NCBI GenBank assembly: GCA_028704945.1
Contig: JAQWEL010000005.1
Span: 45,683 to 109,682 of the forward strand
Direction of reading: 5' to 3'
Source: Patescibacteria group bacterium
GTDB taxonomy: Bacteria > Patescibacteriota > Patescibacteriia > Patescibacteriales > Patescibacteriaceae
Length of the DNA: 64,000 bases
Part shown: in pieces, positions 25,410-33,928 of the stretch
Layout of the letters: the number at the start of each line of letters is the position of its first letter
How positions within the stretch are numbered: position 1 is the stretch's first letter
Program-made: the position numbers and the translations under genes
The notes under the pieces: generated by a model
Database searches by the model: none
What the model saw: only the letters and a program-made list of their open reading frames with translations
Told to the model about the DNA's origin: nothing

Positions 25410-26621
25410 TCATAAATTTAAAAGTAATACTTGTTTAATAAAAAAATCAGCTCTATGTAGGTTAGTATAATTTTCAAAAACCTTTTTTTGCGCTGACAAA
25501 GCAAAATTATCAGCCTTATCTTTATTATTTAATAACCATAAATACTTTTCATAATAATCGCTAGGATTTGATGCTGATAATATTGAATCTTCGTCAAATC
25601 TACTCCTTAACAACATTGGATTATCAACAATTTGTGGAACACCACAAGCAGCTAAAGAATAGGTCCTTTCATTTAATTCGCTCGGCCAGTCAATTTGATT
25701 TTTAATATGGACGTTCAAGCCAATTTTAGCCCGAGAATAAACATACTTAGTTAATTTTGGATCAATCCATTTAAAATTTTTCCAGCCCATTCCACCATAA
25801 AACCCAACGTGGTTCCTAAAAACTTTTGAAAAATACTTTATATAATTTTTTTCATTATAAGAACCAAGAAATACAAAATCTAAATCTTTATTAACATCAA
25901 CAATGGGATATAAGCTAAAGGCATTGGCCCCAAATTCTACTGACAATATTTTATAATCATAATTAAAAAAAGGCTTATAGTCTTCTCTTGCATTAAAATA
26001 TTCAGGCGCCATAAAAGAATAATAAAAATCGATACATTGTTTTTTCGCCCATTCTAATCTTGGCAACAATGCCGTATTGCCGTATTGTTCCAGGGAGGCT
26101 GTTAAGCCTATAAATAAATTGTTTTTAGAATTTTTATAATTTTTTATTTTAACCCAATCAACTTTTTTTAAAAATTCTTTATTGTCACTTGATAAAAAAA
26201 ATATCTTTTTATACAAATCAAATCTATTAAAATCCAAATATTCATCCCAATTGTAGCGATAAACATTAGTGCCTAAATATTCAAGTGCGTCAGCTATATT
26301 ATTAAACAATGAATACCCTGCTGGGGAAAAATTAACATCAGGAATATGAATAACAAATAAAAAATCGCCTAATTCTTTTTGATATTTATTATTAAACTCT
26401 GCTAAAATTTTTTTTCTTAATAAATATCCTTGTTTAACAACCTCACTATTACTGTTTAAATATAAATCATCAATTAATTCTTCGCTATCATTAATTTTGC
26501 TAAGCCAATTAATAACATCAGAAAATACTAAGTTAGATTTTTTATTAGACATTGCTTGAAAAATAGAAAATCTTAATCTCCAATATTTACGATCAACTTT
26601 TTGTAAAAAAATATTTTTCAT
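25410..26621 (-). CDS. CgeB-like glycosyltransferase
   Basis: 403 residues from the ATG at 26621, 1 nt after the stop of the epimerase gene. The C-terminal half has LNVHIKNQIDWPSELNERTY followed by SLAACGVPQIVDN, the hallmark of the glycosyl-transferase group 1 domain found in CgeB-like proteins. The N-terminal half is less conserved. Likely a GT-B enzyme in the surface glycan pathway; the substrate is unknown. Confidence 0.75.
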   Translation of the reverse strand: MKNIFLQKVDRKYWRLRFSIFQAMSNKKSNLVFSDVINWLSKINDSEELIDDLYLNSNSEVVKQGYLLRKKILAEFNNKYQKELGDFLFVIHIPDVNFSPAGYSLFNNIADALEYLGTNVYRYNWDEYLDFNRFDLYKKIFFLSSDNKEFLKKVDWVKIKNYKNSKNNLFIGLTASLEQYGNTALLPRLEWAKKQCIDFYYSFMAPEYFNAREDYKPFFNYDYKILSVEFGANAFSLYPIVDVNKDLDFVFLGSYNEKNYIKYFSKVFRNHVGFYGGMGWKNFKWIDPKLTKYVYSRAKIGLNVHIKNQIDWPSELNERTYSLAACGVPQIVDNPMLLRSRFDEDSILSASNPSDYYEKYLWLLNNKDKADNFALSAQKKVFENYTNLHRADFFIKQVLLLNL

Positions 26622-26622
26622 T

Positions 26623-27582
26623 TTATTTTCGTAGTTGTTCGCCAATCCAATCATAAGTCTTTCTTAATCCCTCCTCTAAACTTTTACTAGGAGCCCAATT
26701 TAATCTTTCTTTAATTAAATTATTATCAGAATTACGACCACGCACACCCAAAGGTCCCTCAATATGTCTAATTGATAATTTTTTACCAGCAATTCTCATG
26801 GCCATATCTGCTAATTGATTTATTGTTACCATTTCTTCGGAACCAATATTTACTGGACCAATAAAATTAGACTGCATTAATCGATGAATACCCTCTAAAC
26901 ATTCATCGATATACAAAAAAGATCTAGTTTGCTCCCCATCGCCCCAGATTTCAATTTCTCCACCGTCTTGAGCTTCTGCCACTTTTCGACAAATAGCTGC
27001 TGGCGCCTTTTCTTTTCCGCCACACCAAGTTCCCTCTGGACCAAAAATATTATGAAAACGAGCGATACGAATATTTAAACCGTAATTTCTAGCATAAGCT
27101 AAATACATACGTTCACTAAATAATTTTTCCCAACCATAGTCGCTATCTGGGGCAGCCGGATAAGCACTATCTTCACTACATTTTGGATTATTTGGATCAA
27201 CTTGATTATAGGCTGGATAAATGCAAGCTGAACTGGAATAAAACAACTTGCCAACCTTATACTTAGCCGCTAAGTTTGCAATATTTAAATTAATCGTAGC
27301 ACTATTGTGCATTACATCGGCATCATGTTCACCCGTAAAGATATAACCGGCACCTCCCATGTCTGCCGCCAGTTGGTAGACCTCATCAAAATAACCGTCC
27401 AGCACCCATTTGCAATTTTCAGGATCACGCAAATCTGCAATTGCAAAAGAATCTGCCATAGTCAAACTAAATTCTGGCATTTTTAAGTCAACACCACGAA
27501 CCCAATACCCCTCCAATTTCAATTTTTCTACTAAATGACTGCCAATGAAACCACCGGCACCACAAACAAGAGCTCTTTTCAT
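26623..27582 (-). CDS. GDP-mannose 3,5-epimerase-like SDR
   Basis: 319 residues of the extended short-chain dehydrogenase family. NAD site GAGGFIGSHLVEKL, catalytic SSACIYP and YGWEK. Several stretches match the plant and bacterial GDP-mannose 3,5-epimerase pattern very closely: LAADMGGAGYI, RFHNIFGPEGTW, GGKEKAPAA, GDGEQTRSF and GVRGRNSDNN. That enzyme converts GDP-mannose to GDP-L-galactose (and GDP-L-gulose). manC at 52428, in the same window, can supply GDP-mannose. The ATG at 27582 is used because it leads straight into the Rossmann strand. A 138-nt gene-free gap precedes it and holds a 6-bp hairpin near 27600. Confidence 0.85.
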   Translation of the reverse strand: MKRALVCGAGGFIGSHLVEKLKLEGYWVRGVDLKMPEFSLTMADSFAIADLRDPENCKWVLDGYFDEVYQLAADMGGAGYIFTGEHDADVMHNSATINLNIANLAAKYKVGKLFYSSSACIYPAYNQVDPNNPKCSEDSAYPAAPDSDYGWEKLFSERMYLAYARNYGLNIRIARFHNIFGPEGTWCGGKEKAPAAICRKVAEAQDGGEIEIWGDGEQTRSFLYIDECLEGIHRLMQSNFIGPVNIGSEEMVTINQLADMAMRIAGKKLSIRHIEGPLGVRGRNSDNNLIKERLNWAPSKSLEEGLRKTYDWIGEQLRK

Positions 27583-27720
27583 AAAATTATACTTAATGCT
27601 GTAACCATACAGCAAATGACTTAATGTTTTTTAATGTGATACTAATTAAACTTACCAAAAAAAATTAATGACACATTTTTAGAAAAATTAACATCTTTAA
27701 ATTGATACCAAATATCAACA

Positions 27721-28728
27721 TCATAAACCATTAATTAACTCCTTTATTCTTTTAAAAACAACACGGGGAATTAATCTTTTATTATTTTTTTGTAATTTAT
27801 TTATAAATTTCTCATATCTTGAAAAATCTAAAAATTTCTTTATTAAAATGAAAATATTAACTATAAAAAGCTTTATTCTTTTTATTTTCATAATGATATT
27901 TCTTTTCAACAAATCTTTTCTTAACATCATTATGGTTTCAGCCAATCTTTCGTATGGCGTATCTTTTGCTGTTAAAATAATATCATTTATATATTCATTG
28001 GCATATTTAAGCGGGAAAATATAATTATCGCCATGAGTCATGTCAGCTATGTTTATTTTTGCCTCTTTATTATTTTTATAATGTCTTTCTCTTTTAAAAA
28101 ATAAAACGTCATCACAAATAAATAATTTTGTTCTGCACAAACAGCAAAAAACAAAAATCATATCAGTTCCCCAATGCTCATTCATCGGATAAATTTTGTA
28201 AAGTTGTTTTATAAATTCTGTTCTATATACGGAATAAACTAAATTAGCTTTTCCACTAATCTCCGGATCTCTTAAAAAAGTAGTGACGGTATCTATTTGA
28301 TTGTCAGATGTAAATCTTTTAAATGGTAGAAACATATCCACAATTTTCCCACCAGAATTAATAATGACAGGATTACAAAAAGCCATACCACAATCACCAT
28401 TCTCTTCTAATCCAGTTATTAATTTTTCAATAAAATTTTCATGCCATAAATCATCAGCCGCTGCCCACATAAAATACTCCCCACTCGACTGCTCTACTAA
28501 AAACTTAAAGTTATTCATGGCTCCAATATTATCACTTTGGCAAAAAATGCTGATACGCTGATCGTCTCGAGCTTTCCTTTGGCAAATTTCAAGAGTCTTG
28601 TCAGTCGAACAATTATCAGATATTAATAACTGCCAATCTTGATAGGATTGCTTCAATAAAGAATCTATTGCTTGCTCAACGTATTTTTCACCATTAAACA
28701 CTGGCATTCCTATGAATAACTTGGCCAT
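27721..28728 (-). CDS. family 2 glycosyltransferase
   Basis: 335 residues. GT-A domain with LFIGMPVFNGEKYVEQAI, ISDNCSTDKT and WAAADDLWH, then a C-terminal region rich in Lys, Asn and Ile. Sugar donor not identifiable. It starts 5 nt after the CmcI-like gene, and its end is followed by the 138-nt gap before the epimerase. Confidence 0.85.
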   Translation of the reverse strand: MAKLFIGMPVFNGEKYVEQAIDSLLKQSYQDWQLLISDNCSTDKTLEICQRKARDDQRISIFCQSDNIGAMNNFKFLVEQSSGEYFMWAAADDLWHENFIEKLITGLEENGDCGMAFCNPVIINSGGKIVDMFLPFKRFTSDNQIDTVTTFLRDPEISGKANLVYSVYRTEFIKQLYKIYPMNEHWGTDMIFVFCCLCRTKLFICDDVLFFKRERHYKNNKEAKINIADMTHGDNYIFPLKYANEYINDIILTAKDTPYERLAETIMMLRKDLLKRNIIMKIKRIKLFIVNIFILIKKFLDFSRYEKFINKLQKNNKRLIPRVVFKRIKELINGL

Positions 28729-28733
28729 ATAAC

Positions 28734-29468
28734 TTATTTTACTCTTTTTAAGTAGCCATCCGGCGCCACTGTAATCAATAATTTATTTTGTATATCTTTG
28801 TCTATCTCAAATTCTTGATGTGTCTTTAAGTATTCATATACAGCGGTTTTGGGATTATTTCCTTTTCCCCATGGACGATCTGGATATGTACCGTCTGGCA
28901 TATCTTCAATCAAAGTGTCAAACACCACGCAATAACTGTCAACGCTGACCAGAGGAGCGTAAGCATTCATTTCAGCTAAAACATGATCATGCGTATGCAT
29001 TGCATCAAGAAAAACTAGAACCCGCTTATTCTCGGCCATTGTTCTTACCTTGTCTATAATTTTTGGATCAATACTTGAACCTTCAATCATATCAATTCGA
29101 CGATACAAAGGATGCGCTTCAATTGCTGTGCGATTATGGCTTCTAATATCGATATCAATGCCAACAACCATAGCTTCTTTAGGTCCACCGCTAATAGCAT
29201 TTAATTCCAACATAGAAGCCGATAAAATTAAAGAACCGCCATGAGCGATGCCTGTCTCGATAATTAAATCGGGTTTAACTTTCCAAATAATCTCTTGAAC
29301 AGCTAAAATATCTTGCGGATACTGAATAATCGGCCGACCAAGCCAAAAAAAGTTGTAAGGATATTTTGAGGCTGCTGATAAGCTTAAAAATGAACCGGCG
29401 CTTGTTTTTAGTTCTTTATTATTTTCATTTTCTTTGATTCTTTGTTCTACTTCATTAATAAACTCCAT
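28734..29468 (-). CDS. CmcI-family (cephalosporin hydroxylase-like) methyltransferase
   Basis: 244 residues. DLIIETGIAHGGSLIL is the SAM-binding region, and VLVFLDAMHTHDHVLAEM and PWGKGNNPKTAVYEYL are typical of the CmcI family. Despite the historical name, family members are thought to be SAM-dependent O-methyltransferases and are common in polysaccharide loci. The ATG at 29468 avoids overlap with the upstream gene. Probably decorates a sugar. Confidence 0.8.
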   Translation of the reverse strand: MEFINEVEQRIKENENNKELKTSAGSFLSLSAASKYPYNFFWLGRPIIQYPQDILAVQEIIWKVKPDLIIETGIAHGGSLILSASMLELNAISGGPKEAMVVGIDIDIRSHNRTAIEAHPLYRRIDMIEGSSIDPKIIDKVRTMAENKRVLVFLDAMHTHDHVLAEMNAYAPLVSVDSYCVVFDTLIEDMPDGTYPDRPWGKGNNPKTAVYEYLKTHQEFEIDKDIQNKLLITVAPDGYLKRVK

Positions 29469-29482
29469 AATTTTATAATTAT

Positions 29483-30355
29483 TTAAAAATTTTTTAAAAA
29501 TGTAACATATCTGTTTAAACCATCCTGCCAACTTGGTAAAATTATCCCCAATGCCTTTGCTTTAGTATTTTGTAAAGCTGAAAATTTTGGGCGTTTTATT
29601 CCACCGCTTAAGCCGCCCCTGTCAATTGGTTTTAATAGTTTCTTAATTCCGTTCAACTTATAAATCTCTTGTGTAAATTCATACCAGCTACATGAACCTT
29701 CATTAACTAAATGATATATGCCTGGCAGAGCCTGACTGTTTAATAATTTTAAGCTTGCTACGCTTAAATCGCTGGCATAAGTAGGGCTAACGATTTGTTC
29801 TGCGCTAACTTCTATCAACTCTTTATTATTAGCTTCCTTTATAATATTTAAAACAAAATTGCCATTTTTTTCTGGACTGCCGTTTTTTCCTCCATAGACG
29901 CCATTAGTTCTGATAACAAAAGTTCCTTCAGGAAAAATACTTAAAGCGGCATATTCTCCTGCCAATTTAGAAAATCCATAAACCTGCAACGGATTGCTTA
30001 AATCACTTTCTTCATAGGCTAAACCCTTTTGACCGTCAAAAACATAATCAGTGCTGTAGGTTACAAAGACAACATTGTTATCCCGACACAATTCAGCTAA
30101 ATTTCTGACCGCTATAAAATTAGTCAACATTGCCTTATCGGGGTTTTGTTCACATTGTGATAGAACATGATAAGCAGAAGTATTAATTAAGACATCTGGC
30201 TTAATTTCTATTATCTTTTTTTCAATCTGCAATCTATCGTTAACATTCAAATTATTTTTCTCAAAACTAATTATTTCAAAATCAAAAGAAGCTCCTTCTT
30301 TTATCAGTTCGGCACCGAGTTGACCTGTCTGGCCAATTAATAAAATTTTTTTCAT
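29483..30355 (-). CDS. rfbD: dTDP-4-dehydrorhamnose reductase-like NDP-sugar reductase
   Basis: 290 residues of the RmlD/RfbD type of extended SDR. NAD(P) site LLIGQTGQLGAEL, catalytic YSTDYVFDG and YGFSKLAGEY. The partners here are CDP-sugar enzymes (rfbF, rfbG), and no rmlA or rmlB is in the window. I therefore infer that it reduces the 4-keto group of a CDP-linked, C-methylated sugar and not dTDP-rhamnose. It follows the rfbC-like gene by 2 nt. Confidence 0.82.
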   Translation of the reverse strand: MKKILLIGQTGQLGAELIKEGASFDFEIISFEKNNLNVNDRLQIEKKIIEIKPDVLINTSAYHVLSQCEQNPDKAMLTNFIAVRNLAELCRDNNVVFVTYSTDYVFDGQKGLAYEESDLSNPLQVYGFSKLAGEYAALSIFPEGTFVIRTNGVYGGKNGSPEKNGNFVLNIIKEANNKELIEVSAEQIVSPTYASDLSVASLKLLNSQALPGIYHLVNEGSCSWYEFTQEIYKLNGIKKLLKPIDRGGLSGGIKRPKFSALQNTKAKALGIILPSWQDGLNRYVTFLKNF

Positions 30356-30357
30356 TT

Positions 30358-30885
30358 TTATTTTTTTAATGGCCACGCCTTATCCTTGTCTGATAAAACA
30401 GTATTTTCTATCGGCCATTTTATATTAAAAAAAGGATCATCCCAGCGCACGCCCGAAGCATGATTATTAGAATAAAATTCTGACATAAAATACTGAATTT
30501 CGCAGTTGTCAGTTAGGGTTTGGAAACCGTGAGCAAAGCCTTCGGGAATTAAAAACATTTTTTTATTATTTTCCGTTAACTCTTGCGCAACCCATTGACC
30601 ATAAGTAGTAGAATTTTCCCTTAAATCAATAGCGACATCATAAATTGTTCCTTTTAAACATTGGACTAATTTAATTTCAGCTTTTGGAAAACTCTGAAAA
30701 TGCATACCTCGAATAGTGCCTCGTTTATGAGTAAGAGTTTGATTTACTTGGACAATCGGAAAATATACATCATTTTTTTTAAATTCATCTTCACAAAAAA
30801 TTCGCATGAAATATCCTCTATCGTCGATTTTCGGTTCTAATTCAACTACGTATAGCCCATCAAGCTTTGTTTTTAAAAATTTCAT
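30358..30885 (-). CDS. rfbC: dTDP-4-dehydrorhamnose 3,5-epimerase-like protein
   Basis: 175-residue cupin of the RmlC/RfbC family. GTIRGMHFQ holds the catalytic His region, and FLIPEGFAHGFQTLTDNCEIQY is typical. As for the rfbD-like gene, the neighbourhood (rfbF, rfbG, C-methyltransferase) points to epimerisation of a CDP-4-keto sugar. Overlaps the upstream methyltransferase stop by 4 nt. Confidence 0.88.
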   Translation of the reverse strand: MKFLKTKLDGLYVVELEPKIDDRGYFMRIFCEDEFKKNDVYFPIVQVNQTLTHKRGTIRGMHFQSFPKAEIKLVQCLKGTIYDVAIDLRENSTTYGQWVAQELTENNKKMFLIPEGFAHGFQTLTDNCEIQYFMSEFYSNNHASGVRWDDPFFNIKWPIENTVLSDKDKAWPLKK

Positions 30886-32093
30886 AAAATTTTAATGTCT
30901 GGGACAGGGATAATAAATTTACCACCAGCATCATGGTAACTCTTTAACTGGTCTACTATTTCATCGGCAATATTCCAACACAAAACCAATAAATAATCAG
31001 GTTTATCTTGATTAATTTTTTCGGGAGGATAAACCAACAAATGCGTTCCTGGAGTATATAAACCCTGTTTTGATTCCGCCTTGTCGACTATAAAATCTAT
31101 ATAATTTTCATCTATACCAAAATAGTTTAAAAGGATGTTGCCCTTTGCCGGGGCGCTATAAGCGGCAACTTTCTTGCCAGCTTTTTTTATTTCATCCAAT
31201 AAATTCATCAACTTATTTTTCAAGTCTTGGATATTCTTATTCAGCTCTTGATAAATTTCAATTTTATCAAACCCGGTTTTTATTTCTTCGGCAATAAGAT
31301 TTTTTACATTTTCCGTGATACCATAACTTCCTGGATGAGATATAAAAATTCTTAATGAACCACCTTGCATTGGTGTCATTTCCACGTCATAAATTTCTAA
31401 GTCGGCTTTTTGAAAAAGATTTTTTAAAGCAATAAGCGAATAGTAAAAAACATGTTCGTGATAAATAGTATCAAACTTTTTTTCAATCAAACCTTTTAAA
31501 TAAGGAAATTCAAATACCGCTGTTCCTTTCTGTTTTAAAACAACCTTAACACCCCTTACGAAATCAATAATTTCCGGTACATGAGCCAATACGTTGGCGC
31601 CAAAAATTAAATCCGCCTCGACATTTTGATTTTCTTTCAATTTTTTAGCAAAATCATAACCAAAAAACTCAGGCAAAGTCGGTATGCCATTTTTATTTGC
31701 TAATTCAGCTATATTTACAGCCGGGTCAATTCCCAATATCTTAATGCCGATATCCTGGAAAAACTTTAACTGCGATCCATCATTACTGGCTATCTCCAAA
31801 ACTAAACTTTTTGAATTTAAATTTAATTTTTTGGTTAAATCTTTAGCTGTTTTGCGACAATGTTCTAAAAAAAATTTAGAGGTGGCTGAAAAATAAATAT
31901 AATCTCTAAACAATCTTTCAGGCGAAACAATATTTATCAGTTGAACCAAATAACATTTAGGACAAAATCCTATACTTAAATCAAACTTCTCCTCCATAGC
32001 AATTTCCTCTTGCGTTAAGAATGAGTTGACCAAAGGCATCTCACCGAGAGAAAAAAATGGCGTGATATCGTAATTGCAAGACCTGCAGCGCAT
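30882..32093 (-). CDS. NDP-sugar C-methyltransferase (TylC3-like)
   Basis: 403 residues with three parts: an N-terminal zinc-binding region (CRSCNYD and CPKC), a central SAM-dependent methyltransferase (LVLEIASNDGSQLKFF) and a C-terminal domain with KVAAYSAPAKGNILLNYFGI. This order defines the 3-C-methyltransferases that add a branch methyl group to NDP-4-keto-6-deoxyhexoses. Set between the CDP-glucose 4,6-dehydratase and the epimerase and reductase genes, it should give a 3-C-methyl-6-deoxyhexose. Confidence 0.85.
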   Translation of the reverse strand: MRCRSCNYDITPFFSLGEMPLVNSFLTQEEIAMEEKFDLSIGFCPKCYLVQLINIVSPERLFRDYIYFSATSKFFLEHCRKTAKDLTKKLNLNSKSLVLEIASNDGSQLKFFQDIGIKILGIDPAVNIAELANKNGIPTLPEFFGYDFAKKLKENQNVEADLIFGANVLAHVPEIIDFVRGVKVVLKQKGTAVFEFPYLKGLIEKKFDTIYHEHVFYYSLIALKNLFQKADLEIYDVEMTPMQGGSLRIFISHPGSYGITENVKNLIAEEIKTGFDKIEIYQELNKNIQDLKNKLMNLLDEIKKAGKKVAAYSAPAKGNILLNYFGIDENYIDFIVDKAESKQGLYTPGTHLLVYPPEKINQDKPDYLLVLCWNIADEIVDQLKSYHDAGGKFIIPVPDIKIL

Positions 32094-32102
32094 ATATTTT
32101 TA

Positions 32103-33173
32103 TTAATTTATTGTATATCTCTTAATTTGGCTCAAAGAATGCTCCACCATGTCACTCCCTTGATGCCATTTTTTATACCAATCTACAGTTTCCACAAGCG
32201 TTTGCCTTATATCCCATTGCGGAGCCCAATCAAGTCTGGTGGTTGATTTGGTGATATCGAGTCTAAGTAAATCAGCTTCATGAAAATTATTTAATATTTG
32301 ATATTCTATCATATTCTCAATCCCCCATAATTCAGCTGCCATTGATGCTATATCATTAACTGTTGCCTGGTTATCTACCTTTGGGCCAAAATTCCAAGCT
32401 TCGGCAAAATCATCACCAAAACTATACAATTTTTCCGCCAAAATCATATAGCCATACAAAGCCTCTAAAACATGTTGCCAAGGTCTCAACGCATTTGGGT
32501 ATCTTAATTTAATCGGCTGTTTAGCAATAAATGATTTAATGCAGTCCGACAACAATCTATCAGTGGCCCAATCGCCACCGCCAACAACATTTCCAGCTCT
32601 TACTGTAGCTAATGATGGTTTGCCATATTCAGATAAAAATGATGAACGCCAAGACTCACAAATAATTTCTACGCAAGCTTTAGAAGCAGAATAAGGATCA
32701 TGACCGCCCATTGAATCTGTTTCCACAAAAGGTATGCCGGTTGCTTGATTGCGATAGCACTTATCAGTCGTCACAACGATTATTGTTTTAACGCTCGGCG
32801 TTTTATCGATAGCATCCAACAAATTCCATATACCAGCCACATTGGTCTGAAAAGTACCGATGGGGTCATTATATGATTCTCTTACTAAAGGTTGAGCAGC
32901 TAAATGAAAAACTATTTCAGGCTGATACTCTTGGAAATGTTTAATAAGAGACTGCTTATTATTGATATCAGCCAAAGTTTCTGGGATTCCAAGGTTTAAA
33001 ATAGAATAAAGATTAGGATTTGTGTTCGGTGGCAATGAATAGCCACTGAGTTCGGCGCCCAATTCTTTAAGCCAAAGACAAAGCCAAGAACCCTTAAATC
33101 CGGTATGTCCGGTTACTAACACCCGTTTATTGCGGTAGAAAGATTGCAATTTATCTATTGCCATATTTTCCAA
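32103..33173 (-). CDS. rfbG: CDP-glucose 4,6-dehydratase
   Basis: 356 residues of the extended SDR family. VTGHTGFKGSWLCLWL is the family-specific NAD site (HTGFKGSW), with DPYSASKACVEI carrying the Tyr-Lys pair and RAGNVVGGGDWA following. It makes CDP-4-keto-6-deoxyglucose from CDP-glucose. Its start overlaps rfbF by 19 nt; an in-frame ATG lies at 33164. Confidence 0.94.
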   Translation of the reverse strand: MENMAIDKLQSFYRNKRVLVTGHTGFKGSWLCLWLKELGAELSGYSLPPNTNPNLYSILNLGIPETLADINNKQSLIKHFQEYQPEIVFHLAAQPLVRESYNDPIGTFQTNVAGIWNLLDAIDKTPSVKTIIVVTTDKCYRNQATGIPFVETDSMGGHDPYSASKACVEIICESWRSSFLSEYGKPSLATVRAGNVVGGGDWATDRLLSDCIKSFIAKQPIKLRYPNALRPWQHVLEALYGYMILAEKLYSFGDDFAEAWNFGPKVDNQATVNDIASMAAELWGIENMIEYQILNNFHEADLLRLDITKSTTRLDWAPQWDIRQTLVETVDWYKKWHQGSDMVEHSLSQIKRYTIN

Positions 33174-33928
33174 GGAGCTTTATTGTTCTGCCAAAGCTCT
33201 TCAAGCTGACTCTTGTCGCGCAAAGTATCCATCGGTTGCCAAAAACCATCATGAGAGAAAGCTACTAACTGTTTATCTTTCGCTAAACGCGGTAAAGCCG
33301 CCCCCTCCCAGCTGGTATTGTCATCATCAATTAAACTAAGGCATTCAGGAGAAAGTATAAAAAAACCGCCATTTATCTGACCACCGTCACCTTGTGGTTT
33401 TTCTACAAAACCAGACACATTAATTCCATCCATTTGAAGCGCACCAAATCTACCAGGCGGCTGCACCGCCGCTATCGTTGCTAATTTACCATGCTGACGA
33501 TGAAAAATTATTTCGGCTTTAATATCAATATCAGCTACTCCATCACCATAAGTAAAACAAAAAGCTTCTTCATTTATTAAATACTTTTCCGCTCGCTTAA
33601 GACGACCACCTGTATTAGAATTATCACCCGTGTCTAATAAGGTCACCCGCCAAGGTTCTGCGTGACGTTCATGAACTTCCATTTGGTTATCAATCATATT
33701 GAAAGTTATATCTGACGTATGTAAAAAATAATTAGCAAAATATTCTTTTATCATGTATCCCTTGTAACCACAGCATACAATAAAGTCATTTATCCCATAA
33801 AAAGAATAAATTTTCATAATATGCCATAAAATTGGTTTGCCACCAATTTCAATCATTGGTTTAGGCTTAAAAACAGTTTCTTCACTGATTCTGGTGCCAA
33901 GTCCACCAGCAAGTATCACAGCTTTCAT
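33155..33928 (-). CDS. rfbF: glucose-1-phosphate cytidylyltransferase
   Basis: 257-residue nucleotidyltransferase that makes CDP-glucose from CTP and glucose-1-phosphate. It starts MKAVILAGGLGTRISEET with the pyrophosphorylase loop, then PKPMIEIGGKPILWHIM, VCCGYKGYMIKEYF and the metal site TYGDGVADID, and ends with the WQPMDTLRDK segment. It opens the CDP-sugar cassette and overlaps the wzt stop by 4 nt. Confidence 0.95.
   Translation of the reverse strand: MKAVILAGGLGTRISEETVFKPKPMIEIGGKPILWHIMKIYSFYGINDFIVCCGYKGYMIKEYFANYFLHTSDITFNMIDNQMEVHERHAEPWRVTLLDTGDNSNTGGRLKRAEKYLINEEAFCFTYGDGVADIDIKAEIIFHRQHGKLATIAAVQPPGRFGALQMDGINVSGFVEKPQGDGGQINGGFFILSPECLSLIDDDNTSWEGAALPRLAKDKQLVAFSHDGFWQPMDTLRDKSQLEELWQNNKAPWKIWQ

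Noticed and set aside
25357..25413. 18-codon minus-strand frame between the CgeB-like gene and the sugar methyltransferase
   Set aside because: A/T-rich, no ribosome-binding site, no resemblance to known small proteins; likely chance in a 59-nt gap.
27583..27720. Promoter-like TATAAT directly before the epimerase start
   Set aside because: It lies only 3 nt from the ATG at 27582, too close for a normal transcription start, and the -35 is weak; left as a gap with a small hairpin.
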